From JBHENW01 sp046261875 (GTDB taxonomy: Bacteria; Acidobacteriota; Thermoanaerobaculia; UBA5066; Gp7-AA6), in contig JBHENW010000168.1 of assembly GCA_046261875.1 (NCBI GenBank), positions 1 through 31,139 of the forward strand: DNA of 31,139 nt. The letters are read 5' to 3'. Made by a program: the position numbers and the translations under genes. Every line of letters begins with the position of its first letter. Within the stretch, counting starts at the first letter, position 1. This document shows positions 16,366 to 24,019 of this stretch, one piece after another. The notes below the pieces were generated by a model. It had not been told where the DNA came from. It saw only the letters and a program-made list of their open reading frames with translations, and searched no databases.

Positions 16366-16563
16366 GAGACGCCGTCGGGGTCGCCTCTGCAGGATCGCTC
16401 GTCGAGACGATCCGGAGCGCGGCCGTTCCGCTCGAGGAGGGACCGGGTGACTACGACCGATGCCGTTCTGCACTTCGACCATAGCCGGGCCGTCGAGCCT
16501 CTCGAGCGGACGGCGGGTTGGGAACACGGGGAGGTCCCGGAGACCTTCCCTTCGGGGGTGTGA
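16362..16563 (+). pseudogene. Erythromycin-esterase family remnant with large internal deletion
   Basis: Two pieces of one gene remain. Frame A runs from GTG 16362, overlapping the previous stop by 4 nt, and reads VETIRSAAVPLEEGPGDYD, matching the N-terminal opening of COG2312 erythromycin-esterase-like proteins. It then breaks and hits a stop at 16482-16484. Frame B, from about 16459, reads DAVLHFDHSRAVEPLERT, then GEVPETFPSGV and a stop at 16561-16563. This matches the C-terminus of the same family. Everything between, about 1.2 kb in intact relatives and including the catalytic histidines and glutamates, is missing. The join is near 16457-16461 and changes frame. A short peptide from GTG 16447 could still be translated. 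The family assignment is from memory of conserved ends, not a search. Confidence 0.72.
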
Positions 16564-16565
16564 AC

Positions 16566-16943
16566 ATGCCGACGCTCGAGATACCCCGCGAAGAATGGAA
16601 GGCGTTCTGTGACCGCTTCAGCCGGGAGCACGAAGGCTGGCTGGCCACCTTGGAAGTGCTCGACGAGGCGATCGGAGCTCAGGTCGAGGCCGAGGACCTG
16701 CCGCTCGAAGGGATCACCGCGGCTTCCAAGGGGAGCGGCGGGGACGCGATCGAAATCTTCCTGCGAGCGGAGCCGGACGGCACGCTCACGCACTTCGTGG
16801 CAGACCCGACCCGCCTGTGGGTCCTGAGCACGGATGCGGGCGCCGAAGAGGCGCTCGAGATCGAGGCTCCGGGCAGCAAGACGATCCTGCGGTTTCGCTC
16901 CGCCATGCCCGCCGACATGGTCGACGGCATCGCGGGGCGTTAA
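16566..16943 (+). CDS. DUF5335 family protein
   Basis: A 125-residue soluble protein with the DUF5335 pattern: an opening of LEIPREEWKAFCDRFSREHEGW, then VLDEAIGAQVEAEDLPLEGITA, and a closing LEIEAPGSKTILRFRSAMP. The family has no known function. It is found near stress-related genes such as the erythromycin-esterase and phosphoribosyltransferase pair. The ATG at 16566 comes two bases after the stop of the esterase remnant, so it would have been coupled to that gene before the deletion. Confidence 0.85.
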   Translation: MPTLEIPREEWKAFCDRFSREHEGWLATLEVLDEAIGAQVEAEDLPLEGITAASKGSGGDAIEIFLRAEPDGTLTHFVADPTRLWVLSTDAGAEEALEIEAPGSKTILRFRSAMPADMVDGIAGR

Positions 16944-17035
16944 GGAGCCGCCAGCCGGCGCATATCGCTGGACACCACGGGGCAGACCCGAAAGAATCCG
17001 CGGGGCCGCGCCCCCGCGCTGAAAGGAGAATCGGA

Positions 17036-17599
17036 ATGTCTGCCTCCGCTTTCCGCCGCACGGGTCTGCTCACCGCGCTTCTCGCCTTCGCCGCGGCGGC
17101 GTTCGCCGCTCCTCCGGCCCCGCCGAAAGGGACGGTCAGGGGAACGCTGACCCTCGACGGAAAGAAGATCGAGCTGAAGCACGCCGCCGCTTACACGTAC
17201 GACAGCGTCGTGGCCCCCGGGAAGAAGAACGTTTCGATCCTCCTGTCCGACAAACCGGTGAGTGAGAAGGCGTTTCAGGAGAACTTCTTCTGGCGCCCGG
17301 GTGAGCCCCTCGTGCCCGGCCTCTTCGAAGGCGTCTGGAAGACCATCCACATGGAAGGAGGGCTCCAGGGCGTAGCGATCAGCTTCTACCCCGACCAGAA
17401 GCCGATGGGCGCCGCTGTCCTCGTGGGCGGACAGGAAGGAATGTTCGACCTCATGGGCTCCGACTTCGTCGCGGAGGTCAAATCGATCTCGCCGCGCGTG
17501 GTCGGGAAGGTCCGGACGGCGACCTCTCCGATGGAGGCGGGAGACCACAAGTTGAGTCTCGACGCTTCCTTCGATCTCCCCGCGACGAACCTGAAATAG
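17036..17599 (+). CDS. Secreted protein of unknown function
   Basis: A 187-residue protein with a clear signal peptide: positive SAFRR, hydrophobic core LLTALLAFAAAAFA, and probable cleavage at AFA-APP near residue 24. The mature part has a proline linker (PPAPPKG) and then beta-rich sequence such as TVRGTLTLDGKKIELKHAAAYTY. That segment resembles hypothetical periplasmic proteins that begin with a 'G-x-L-x-x-D-G-K' strand. I do not recognise a Pfam-level family. The start is well supported by AAAGGAG seven bases before ATG 17036. It is followed after five bases by the DUF1353 lipoprotein gene, so the two are likely co-transcribed. Confidence 0.8.
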   Translation: MSASAFRRTGLLTALLAFAAAAFAAPPAPPKGTVRGTLTLDGKKIELKHAAAYTYDSVVAPGKKNVSILLSDKPVSEKAFQENFFWRPGEPLVPGLFEGVWKTIHMEGGLQGVAISFYPDQKPMGAAVLVGGQEGMFDLMGSDFVAEVKSISPRVVGKVRTATSPMEAGDHKLSLDASFDLPATNLK

Positions 17600-17604
17600 C
17601 GCGG

Positions 17605-18169
17605 ATGCTTCGCAGGCGGTGGGTCGCGGTCGCCGCTGCGCTCGTGGTCCTCGCGTGCCCGAAGCCCGGGACGTACGGGCGCTTCGTCGGATCGGTCAAG
17701 ACCGAATGGGTCGAGGCGGACCGCCGGATGCGGATGCTGGAGGACTTTCTCGTACGTGGACGCCAAAGGGACCGAATGGAAGGCGCCGAAAGGCTCCCTG
17801 ATCGACGGCGCCTCGATTCCGCGGGTTCTCTGGACGGCGGTGGGCTCGCCCTTCACCGGGGAGTACCGCACGGCCTCGGTCGTCCACGACGTCGCCTGTG
17901 AGGAGCGGACCCGGTCCTGGCAAGACGTCCACCGGATGTTCTACGAAGCCAGCCGGGCCGGCGGAGTCGGCGAGCAGAAGGCGAAGATCATGTTCGCGGC
18001 CGTGTATCACTTCGGGCCGCGGTGGTCCGCGAACGGAACGCCGATCATGTTCGCGCGCGCGCGGCCCGTCGAAGAGGACTTCGAGGACCTCCGGGAGTTC
18101 GTCGAGAAGGAGGATCCGTCCCTCGAGGCGATCGAGGCGTTCTCCGGACCGCCGGCGCCGACCCCCTAA
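17605..18169 (+). pseudogene. DUF1353 lipoprotein gene, frameshifted
   Basis: Two overlapping frames form one gene. The first (ATG 17605) encodes a signal sequence with a lipobox-like VLAC followed by PKPGTYGRFVGSVKTEWVE, ending at RRMRMLEDF. The second supplies SYVDAKGTEWKAPKGSLIDG, ASIPRVLWTAVGSP and SVVHDVAC, the DUF1353 signature, through the stop at 18169. The frame changes at the TTT run 17746-17748: with one T removed, the codons read D-F-S-Y-V-D without a break. The second frame's own ATG (17756) would omit the export signal and part of the domain. It may be a real +1 mutation or an assembly error. DUF1353 has no assigned function. Confidence 0.8.
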
Positions 18170-18179
18170 AGCGACGGTC

Positions 18180-18719
18180 ATGGAGATTCGGGCGGCGGCC
18201 GCGGAGGACATCGGGTCGATCGCGCGGATCCACGTGGCCTGCTGGCAGGCCGCCTACCGGGGCATCCTGCCGGACGAGACGCTCGACGCCCTTCGCGTCG
18301 AGCAGAGGGAGCAGCTCTGGCGGGGTTGGATCGCCGGGCCCGGAGTCCACGCGCTCGTCGCCGTCCACGACGACGGACGCATCGTCGGCTTCACCCGGCT
18401 CTGTCCCGCACGCCCCCTGGAAAACCCGCCCGCGGCGGCCGCCGAGGTGACCCATCTGTACGTGGATCCCGCGATCCAGGCCAGGGGAACGGGCCGGGCG
18501 CTGCTGGAACGGGCGCTCGAGATCGCGCGCGCTTCCGGATATGGCACCCTGATCCTCTGGGTCCTCGAGGGGAACCGCAGCGCGAGGCGCTTCTACGAGC
18601 GCCTCGGGCTGTCCCCGGATGGCGCCCGGCACACCGACCCGGATTATCTCGGCAACGAGGCGGCCGAGCTGCGTTACGTGATGCCCATCCCGGCGAGCGT
18701 CACACCCGGGCCAGGGTGA
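18180..18719 (+). CDS. GNAT family N-acetyltransferase
   Basis: The 179-residue protein has the GNAT layout. The N-terminal segment EIRAAAAEDIGSIARIHVACW contacts the acceptor. The strand and pyrophosphate loop THLYVDPAIQARGTGRALLERA forms the acetyl-CoA site (Q-x-x-G-x-G). The late NRSARRFYERLGL is motif B. It probably acetylates a small molecule or a protein N-terminus; no substrate is evident. The ATG at 18180 lies 10 bases after the DUF1353 stop. The 3' end overlaps the convergent methyltransferase by 20 bp. Confidence 0.9.
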   Translation: MEIRAAAAEDIGSIARIHVACWQAAYRGILPDETLDALRVEQREQLWRGWIAGPGVHALVAVHDDGRIVGFTRLCPARPLENPPAAAAEVTHLYVDPAIQARGTGRALLERALEIARASGYGTLILWVLEGNRSARRFYERLGLSPDGARHTDPDYLGNEAAELRYVMPIPASVTPGPG

Positions 18720-19395
18720 GCGCGATCCCGCCCGCCAGGAGCGGAATGTCCTCGAGACGGCGCTCCAGCCGCACCAGGACTTCCGGCGCGCGCCGGACGA
18801 ACGGCGGGATGAGGAAGAGGAAGCCAGCGTCCTCCTGCGCCCGGCCGCTCGCGCGCGCCTGCTCGAGAAACTCCCGCGGCCAGAAGTTCCGCTCGCCGCG
18901 GCGCACGACGGCCGAGAGGAACGAGTACGGGTTGCGGGCGTTGGGCTCGATGGCGAGCCATCGCGTCTTTCCGTGCGAGAGCGCCGCCGCCGCATCGAGC
19001 ACGCGCCGCGTGTCCGAGACGTGGTGCAGCACGTCGTTCGACAGGATCCAGTCGAAGCGGGAGGCATCCGGAAGCTTCCGGTCCGACTCCTCGGCCGCCG
19101 CCGTCCGGAACGTGACGTTTCGAACGTCCGCCCGGGCCGCCGAGTCCACGGCATAGTCCACGTAGCTCTGCTGCGGCTCGATCCCCGTGAACTCGAGGTC
19201 GGGGCGCTCGCGGGCCAGCGCGATCAGGAGCTCGCCGACGCCGGAGCCGAGCTCCAGGACGCGGTCGCCGCTCCGCGCTCTGCTCAGGAACTCCGCGACG
19301 TAACGGATCCGGCGCCGAGTCAGCCAGCAGTCCCGCTTGGCGGCGTACTCCGCCGGCCGATCGTCCCAGGCGGCGTTCCAGGTGGCTCGGGTCAA
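18700..19395 (-). CDS. Class I SAM-dependent methyltransferase
   Basis: The 231-residue protein has motif I VLELGSGVGELLIALA, post-I FTGIEPQQSYVDYA, and motif II/III-like WILSNDVLHHVSD, so it belongs to the Methyltransf_11/25 class. The initiation codon appears to be TTG at 19395 (TRATWNAAWDDRPAEYAAKR). This is 28 bp after the DUF72 stop, so it is probably the last gene of the long minus-strand operon. The C-terminus LLAGGIALTLARV is hydrophobic. The acceptor cannot be told. Confidence 0.85.
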   Translation of the reverse strand: MTRATWNAAWDDRPAEYAAKRDCWLTRRRIRYVAEFLSRARSGDRVLELGSGVGELLIALARERPDLEFTGIEPQQSYVDYAVDSAARADVRNVTFRTAAAEESDRKLPDASRFDWILSNDVLHHVSDTRRVLDAAAALSHGKTRWLAIEPNARNPYSFLSAVVRRGERNFWPREFLEQARASGRAQEDAGFLFLIPPFVRRAPEVLVRLERRLEDIPLLAGGIALTLARV

Positions 19396-19423
19396 CCGGA
19401 AGATTGTACGGGGGGCACGGCCC

Positions 19424-20329
19424 TCAAAAGAGCTTGCGCTGTCCCGCTCGGCGCGGAGCCGGTGCGGGCATGGGGCGCGCGATCCCTTCGAGCGCGGGGT
19501 AGGCGCGAAGCAGCGTGTCGGGCGCCGCGGACCCTTCGCCGGTGATCAGGTGGCGGAGCTGGACGGCGTTGGCGACGGCCTGGCCGCGGAAGTGGTTGTT
19601 GAGGATCGCGAACGCGGGCTTCTCCGGCTCCCTCTTCACGGCATCGGCGATGCGCTCGGCCCAGGGCGCGAGCTCCCGGGTCTCGTACAGGTAGTCGTAC
19701 CGCTTCTCCACGGTCGTCTGCGGCGAGAACCACTCCTGCGCGTTGCGTCCGTGGAACCGGTCGTAGCAGAGCGGCCCTTCCCGGTGGTTCGTCGCCCGCA
19801 GGTTCTCACCGAGCCAGGGCTGGTCGATGTTGACGAACGCGGCCCCGCGCCGCGTCAACAGGTCGATCGTTTCAGGCCGGTCCCACGAGGAGTGGCGGAA
19901 CTCGACGGCGAGCGGCACGCCGGAAAAACCGGCGAGCACCTTCTCGAGGCGTTCCCGGGTCTCCGGCGACGCCTTGAACGACACCGGAAGCTGGATCAGG
20001 ACGGCGCCGAGCCGGCCGGCGTCCCGCAGCGGGTCGAGGGCGCGCAGGAATTCGGTCTTTTCCTTTTGGCCGGCATCGCGGGCATGGGTGAACCCCTGGT
20101 AGAGCTTCACGGCGAACGCGAAGCGCGGGTTGTGCGCCACGCGCCGGACCCAGCTCTGCGTCATGCGGGCGTCGGGGATCCGGTAAAAGGTCGAGTTGAC
20201 CTCGTTCGTGTCGAACATCGTGGAGAGCAGCGCGAGGCGATCGAACCCGCGCGGCGGGGAGGCGGGATACACGATCCCGTTCCAGTCGTCGTAGGACCAG
20301 CCGGCGGTGCCGACACGGAGGGGGGTCAC
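19424..20329 (-). CDS. DUF72 domain-containing protein
   Basis: A 301-residue TIM-barrel-like protein of the DUF72/YecE family. Typical features are the opening RVGTAGWSYDDWNGIVYP, the core DTNEVNSTFYRIP, FAVKLYQGFTHAR and LIQLPVSF, and the late FAILNNHFRGQAVANA. The biochemical role is unknown; the fold and pattern of conserved Trp, Tyr, His and Asn suggest an enzyme active site. The start is GTG 20329. Directly upstream lies a 28-bp tandem heptamer repeat instead of a recognisable Shine-Dalgarno, so translation may depend on coupling to the upstream gene. Confidence 0.92.
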   Translation of the reverse strand: MTPLRVGTAGWSYDDWNGIVYPASPPRGFDRLALLSTMFDTNEVNSTFYRIPDARMTQSWVRRVAHNPRFAFAVKLYQGFTHARDAGQKEKTEFLRALDPLRDAGRLGAVLIQLPVSFKASPETRERLEKVLAGFSGVPLAVEFRHSSWDRPETIDLLTRRGAAFVNIDQPWLGENLRATNHREGPLCYDRFHGRNAQEWFSPQTTVEKRYDYLYETRELAPWAERIADAVKREPEKPAFAILNNHFRGQAVANAVQLRHLITGEGSAAPDTLLRAYPALEGIARPMPAPAPRRAGQRKLF

Positions 20330-20357
20330 TGACAGCTGAGAGCGGACAGCTGACAGC
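20330..20357. repeat. Tandem heptanucleotide repeat, 4 units
   Basis: Four consecutive 7-mers fill the gap between two genes: TGACAGC, TGAGAGC, GGACAGC and TGACAGC. They begin at the base next to the DUF72 GTG start and end at the first base of the tonB-like stop codon. Units 1 and 4 are identical; units 2 and 3 each differ by one base. Read on the coding (minus) strand the unit is GCTGTCA. I did not find the array elsewhere in the window. Confidence 0.85.
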
Positions 20358-21121
20358 TAGTTCTTCGGCATCGCCGCCGCGAAGTTGAAACGGTCCGGGT
20401 CCCCGGCGAGCCAGAACTGTCCTCCGCCCGCGTCCGCGCCCTCCACGAAGAAGCGCAACATCCAGACCCCGTCCTCCCAGTCGCTGCCGATCTTCGCCGT
20501 GACCGAGAAAGGCATCTCTTTCGCTTTGGGCGGCGCGTCCACGCGGTCCTCGTACACGACGATGCGCTTGCCCGACGGGGAGATCGCTTCCACCCGGACC
20601 GGAAACTCGTGCTCGTGATCGGGCGGCGGAATGTCGAGGACGGCCTCGGCGCGCAGCCGCGCGTCCGACCCCCTTCGGATCGGGAACCCCTCCTCGCCCG
20701 TCTTCTTTCCGGACGCGTCCGCCGGGAAGACGGCGATGTTGGAGAGGATCTCGCGCGGGATCTGTCCGTGGTGCTCGGTCTGGAGGCGGAAGCGGAACCC
20801 GATGTTGGCCGCGATCTCGATCGGCTTGCCGTTGCGGCGGGCCGGACGGAACTCCCAGTTCTTCACCGCCGCGATAGCGGGTCCTACGAAGAGCTCGTTG
20901 CTCGCAGCGAGCGCCCGGACGTCCTGGAGCTTGCCGGCCTTATCAATACGGCCGATGAGGAGCACGTTGCCCTGCTGGTTCTGTTTCTGCAGCTGCTCGG
21001 GATAGACCGGCTTGACTTCCTTGACGACCTGCACCCCGGTGGTCTGGGCGGCGGCCGGGAGCGCGCCGAGCAGAATCGGGAAGAGAAAAGAGGCGGCGAG
21101 AAGACGCAGTCCGGTTCGCAT
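20357..21121 (-). CDS. TonB C-terminal domain protein, periplasmic
   Basis: A 254-residue protein with a signal peptide (LRLLAASFLFPILLGALPAAA, cleavage near residue 25). A TonB_C-type domain follows, about residues 30-113: VKPVYPEQLQKQNQQGNVLL, then IDKAGKLQDVRALA and AAIAAVKNWEFRPARRNGKP. There is no N-terminal anchor or proline-rich spacer of a classical TonB, so it is unlikely to energise receptors by itself. Such domain-only secreted proteins are common in acidobacteria and their role is unclear. The last 130 residues (EILSNIAVFPADASGKK onward) form an uncharacterised beta-rich domain. The ATG lies 8 bp after the lipA stop, which suggests co-transcription. Confidence 0.85.
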   Translation of the reverse strand: MRTGLRLLAASFLFPILLGALPAAAQTTGVQVVKEVKPVYPEQLQKQNQQGNVLLIGRIDKAGKLQDVRALAASNELFVGPAIAAVKNWEFRPARRNGKPIEIAANIGFRFRLQTEHHGQIPREILSNIAVFPADASGKKTGEEGFPIRRGSDARLRAEAVLDIPPPDHEHEFPVRVEAISPSGKRIVVYEDRVDAPPKAKEMPFSVTAKIGSDWEDGVWMLRFFVEGADAGGGQFWLAGDPDRFNFAAAMPKN

Positions 21122-21129
21122 CGGCGGGG

Positions 21130-22041
21130 TCAGGCCGTCGCGACCTGCAGCGCTCGGCGGGCGTGGTAGGAAGAGCGGACGAGCGGCCCGGCCTCGACCC
21201 GGAGGAAGCCCATCGCCTCTCCGGCTTTCCGGATGCGCTCGAATTCCTCCGGCGTGTAATAGCGCTCGACCGGGAGACGGCGCTCGTAAGGCTGCAGGTA
21301 CTGGCCGACCGTGGCGATGTCGCAGCCGTGGTCCCGAAGGTCGCGCAGCGCCGCGATGAGCTCGTCCATCGTCTCCCCGAGTCCGACCATGACGCCGGAC
21401 TTCGTCCGCATCGGGGATCGGGAGAGCCGCCTGTGCGCGTCGGCCCGCTCGATGAGCTCGAGCGAGCGCGCGAACGTCGCATCCGGCCGCACGCGCCGGT
21501 AGAGCCGCGGGACCGTCTCGACGTTGTGGTTGAGGATCTCCGGCTCCTCCACCAGGACCGTTTCGAGCGCGCCCCAGTTTCCGCAGAAGTCCGGGATCAG
21601 AACCTCCACCGTGCAGTCGGGATTCCGCCGCCGTATGGCCCGGATCGTCGCCGCGAAGTGCTCGGCGCCTCCGTCCTTGAGGTCGTCCCGGTTGACGGAG
21701 GTGACGACGGCATGGGACAGGCCGAGCTCGAGGACCGCTTCGGCCACGCGCTCCGGCTCTTCGGCGTCGAGCGTCCCGGGCCGGCCCTTCCCGACCGCGC
21801 AGAAGCCGCAGTGACGGGTGCAGATGTCTCCCATGAGCATGAAGGTCGCGGTCCGCTCGCGCGCCCAGCACTCGTGGATGTTGGGGCACCGCGCCTCTTC
21901 GCAGACCGTCACGAGGGAGAGCCGCCGCATCATCCGGCGGACCTCTTCGTACTCGCCGGTCGTGTTGAGCCGCACCTTGAGCCATTCCGGGCGCGCCAGC
22001 CGGAGCGGCGGCGACGGCAGTGTGGGCAGTGTCGCGCTCAT
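21130..22041 (-). CDS. lipA: Lipoyl synthase
   Basis: The 303-residue enzyme inserts two sulfurs at C6 and C8 of protein-bound octanoyl chains. Both iron-sulfur cluster motifs are intact: the auxiliary cluster C47-x4-C52-x5-C58 (CEEARCPNIHEC) and the radical SAM cluster C74-x3-C78-x2-C81 (CTRHCGFC). The C-terminal RSSYHA contains the serine that ligates the auxiliary cluster. VVTSVNRDDLKDGG and MRTKSGVMVGLGE are also family signatures. ATG 22041 overlaps the lipB stop by 4 nt, so LipB, which supplies its octanoylated substrate, is made in step. Confidence 0.98.
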   Translation of the reverse strand: MSATLPTLPSPPLRLARPEWLKVRLNTTGEYEEVRRMMRRLSLVTVCEEARCPNIHECWARERTATFMLMGDICTRHCGFCAVGKGRPGTLDAEEPERVAEAVLELGLSHAVVTSVNRDDLKDGGAEHFAATIRAIRRRNPDCTVEVLIPDFCGNWGALETVLVEEPEILNHNVETVPRLYRRVRPDATFARSLELIERADAHRRLSRSPMRTKSGVMVGLGETMDELIAALRDLRDHGCDIATVGQYLQPYERRLPVERYYTPEEFERIRKAGEAMGFLRVEAGPLVRSSYHARRALQVATA

Positions 22042-22718
22042 CCGGCGATTATCTCCCGGTCGAAGACCTCCGCGAAGCGCCGCGCCACGACCGGCGCGAA
22101 ATCCGCGGCGGCCATGCGCACCCCGAGGACGCTCTCGATCGACGTGACGCCCCCGTCGGTGATCCCGCACGGTACGATTCCCGCGAATCGCCCGAGAGGC
22201 TCGTCCGTGACGTTCACCGCGAAGCCGTGCGTCGTGATCCACCGCGCGATGTGGACGCCGATCGCGGCGATCTTGTCGTTGCCCACCCAGACGGAAGTGA
22301 TCCGGTCGGGCCGGGGCGAGCGCGCCGCCTGGATTCCGACGTCGCCGAGCGCGCGGAGGAGGACCTCCTCCAGGTCCGTCACGTAGCGCTTGACGTCGCG
22401 GCGGTCCGGGTCGAGGTTGAGGACGGGGTAACCGACGAGCTGCCCCGGGCCGTGGTAGGTGACCTTTCCGCCCCGGTCGGTCTCGCGGACCGCGATGCCG
22501 AGCTCCCGGCACCGGTCCGGGCCGATGAGGACGTCGGCCGGGGTCGCATTCCGGCCGAGAGTGAAGACCGGGTCGTGCTCCAGCAGAAAGAGCGTCTCGG
22601 GTCCTCCGGCGCTGACCGAATCCGCCGCCTCCTGCTGCATGCGCAGCGCTTCGTCGTAACCGAGCCGGCCCGCCGTGACGAGACGGACCGCCCTGCTTGT
22701 TACGAGCGCGCGCGCCAT
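22038..22718 (-). CDS. lipB: Octanoyl-[acyl-carrier-protein]-protein octanoyltransferase
   Basis: The 226-residue enzyme moves octanoate from ACP to the lipoyl-domain lysine. The conserved segments are FTLGRNATPADVL, RGGKVTYHGPGQLVGYPVL, and the catalytic dyad: K149 in GNDKIAAIGVHI and C184 in GIVPCGITDGGVTS. The start ATG 22718 (MARALVTSRAV) lies 19 nt inside the end of the upstream GT-C gene. Its stop overlaps lipA. The dihydrolipoyl acyltransferase gene two positions upstream is a natural substrate for this pathway. Confidence 0.97.
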   Translation of the reverse strand: MARALVTSRAVRLVTAGRLGYDEALRMQQEAADSVSAGGPETLFLLEHDPVFTLGRNATPADVLIGPDRCRELGIAVRETDRGGKVTYHGPGQLVGYPVLNLDPDRRDVKRYVTDLEEVLLRALGDVGIQAARSPRPDRITSVWVGNDKIAAIGVHIARWITTHGFAVNVTDEPLGRFAGIVPCGITDGGVTSIESVLGVRMAAADFAPVVARRFAEVFDREIIAG

Positions 22719-23989
22719 CTTCCCGTGAGTGTATCCGCCGCGCCCTGCGTCCCGTAGAGGAGCAGGATCGGGTCCCAGTAGGGCATTCGGTAGCGCCATA
22801 CGACCATCAACGCGACGTGGGCCCCCATACTGATGACGAGGACGGCGAGGGCGAAGAGAGCCACGCCCCGTCTCTGGGCGGCCAGCAATCCGGCGGCGGC
22901 GAAGACCGTGAGCACGGCGTAAAAGGCCCCCACACCGATGACGACCCATCTCGGCCAGTACCAGGGCCGCGGATACGGTCGCAGCCAGTCCCAGGTCTTT
23001 CGCAGGAAGAGCCCGGCCCACCGGACGGGATCCTCCGCGCGCTCCGAAAGAGCCTTTCGGAAAAAGTAGCGCGATCGTTCCGCCGGAGACCTACGTCCCG
23101 CGCCGTCGAGCTCCCGGACCTGTCGCTGGAGGTCGCGGTCCATCTCCGCGATCCAGCGGTCGTATTCCTCACGGGTTCGGAGGCCGTAGAAGCGGAAGAT
23201 CCAGTCCGAGTTGCCGTAGTAGAAGGCGTAGCCGGTGGCGTCGTTGACCGGCAGCAGCTGTCGAAACACGACCGCGTTGCGCACCGTCCAGGGAGCCAGG
23301 AGAAACAGAAACCCGAGGAGAGCCGAAGCGGCGAGGTGCCATCGCACGCGAACGGGGTAACGCCGGTCCAGGAAGGGCGCGGCGAGCATCGGGGCGAGGA
23401 CGAGGGCGGAAGGCCGCGTCAGCGCCGCGACGGCCAGGAATCCGCCGGACGCGAGGGAAAGACTGGTCGAGGGACGATCCGTGGCGGCCAGCAGCAGGTA
23501 GCCGGCACAAAGCAGAAGGAGCAGAAAGAGCGCCTCGCTCTGGACGTCGGCCGACATCAGGACGAATGCCGGGTTCAGTGCTCCGACGAACCCGGTGGCG
23601 ATCGCGAGCCGCCGCCGTCGAAAAAGCCGCGCGGAGAGCGCCGCGAGCACGAGGGGAGACAGGGAGCCGAGCAGCACGTTTGCCAGCTTCGCCAGGGCGA
23701 CGCGGTCGGGCCGGCCGAACGTGGCCGCGACCAGAAAGACGGGGTATCCCGGCGCCCGGAAATGGAAGGGGTCGGTCCGATCCGGGTAACGTCCCTCGGT
23801 CACCAGGGTCCGCGCCGCGGAGAGATATCCCCGCGCGTCGCCGAAGCGCAGGTTGGAGAAACCAACGGCGGCCGCCGCGGCGATCCGAAGGGCGAGCGCG
23901 ACGAGAAAGATGATCAGGACGGCGCGCCGCCCCAGCCGCGGAATGGAATCGAGACGCGGAGCCTCGCCGAACGAGGGGGGACTGCTCAA
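22700..23989 (-). CDS. GT-C glycosyltransferase, ArnT/PMT_2 (family 39-like) membrane protein
   Basis: A 429-residue polytopic membrane protein. After the first membrane segment (about 23-43) comes SNLRFGDARGYLSAARTLV with D51, then FHFRAPGYPVFLVA (RAPGYP at 78-83). This is the usual first-loop pattern of PMT_2/ArnT-type GT-C enzymes, which use polyprenyl-phosphate sugars. A periplasmic region (about 240-330, RNAVVFRQLLPVNDATGYAF onward) precedes the last helices. The start is TTG 23989. It lies between E2 and lipB and overlaps lipB by 19 nt, an odd place for a glycosyltransferase. Co-expression is likely; a functional link is not obvious. Confidence 0.85.
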   Translation of the reverse strand: MSSPPSFGEAPRLDSIPRLGRRAVLIIFLVALALRIAAAAAVGFSNLRFGDARGYLSAARTLVTEGRYPDRTDPFHFRAPGYPVFLVAATFGRPDRVALAKLANVLLGSLSPLVLAALSARLFRRRRLAIATGFVGALNPAFVLMSADVQSEALFLLLLLCAGYLLLAATDRPSTSLSLASGGFLAVAALTRPSALVLAPMLAAPFLDRRYPVRVRWHLAASALLGFLFLLAPWTVRNAVVFRQLLPVNDATGYAFYYGNSDWIFRFYGLRTREEYDRWIAEMDRDLQRQVRELDGAGRRSPAERSRYFFRKALSERAEDPVRWAGLFLRKTWDWLRPYPRPWYWPRWVVIGVGAFYAVLTVFAAAGLLAAQRRGVALFALAVLVISMGAHVALMVVWRYRMPYWDPILLLYGTQGAADTLTGRWRARS

Positions 23990-24019
23990 TGGGAACGCCG
24001 AATGGCCGACAGCGTACCG

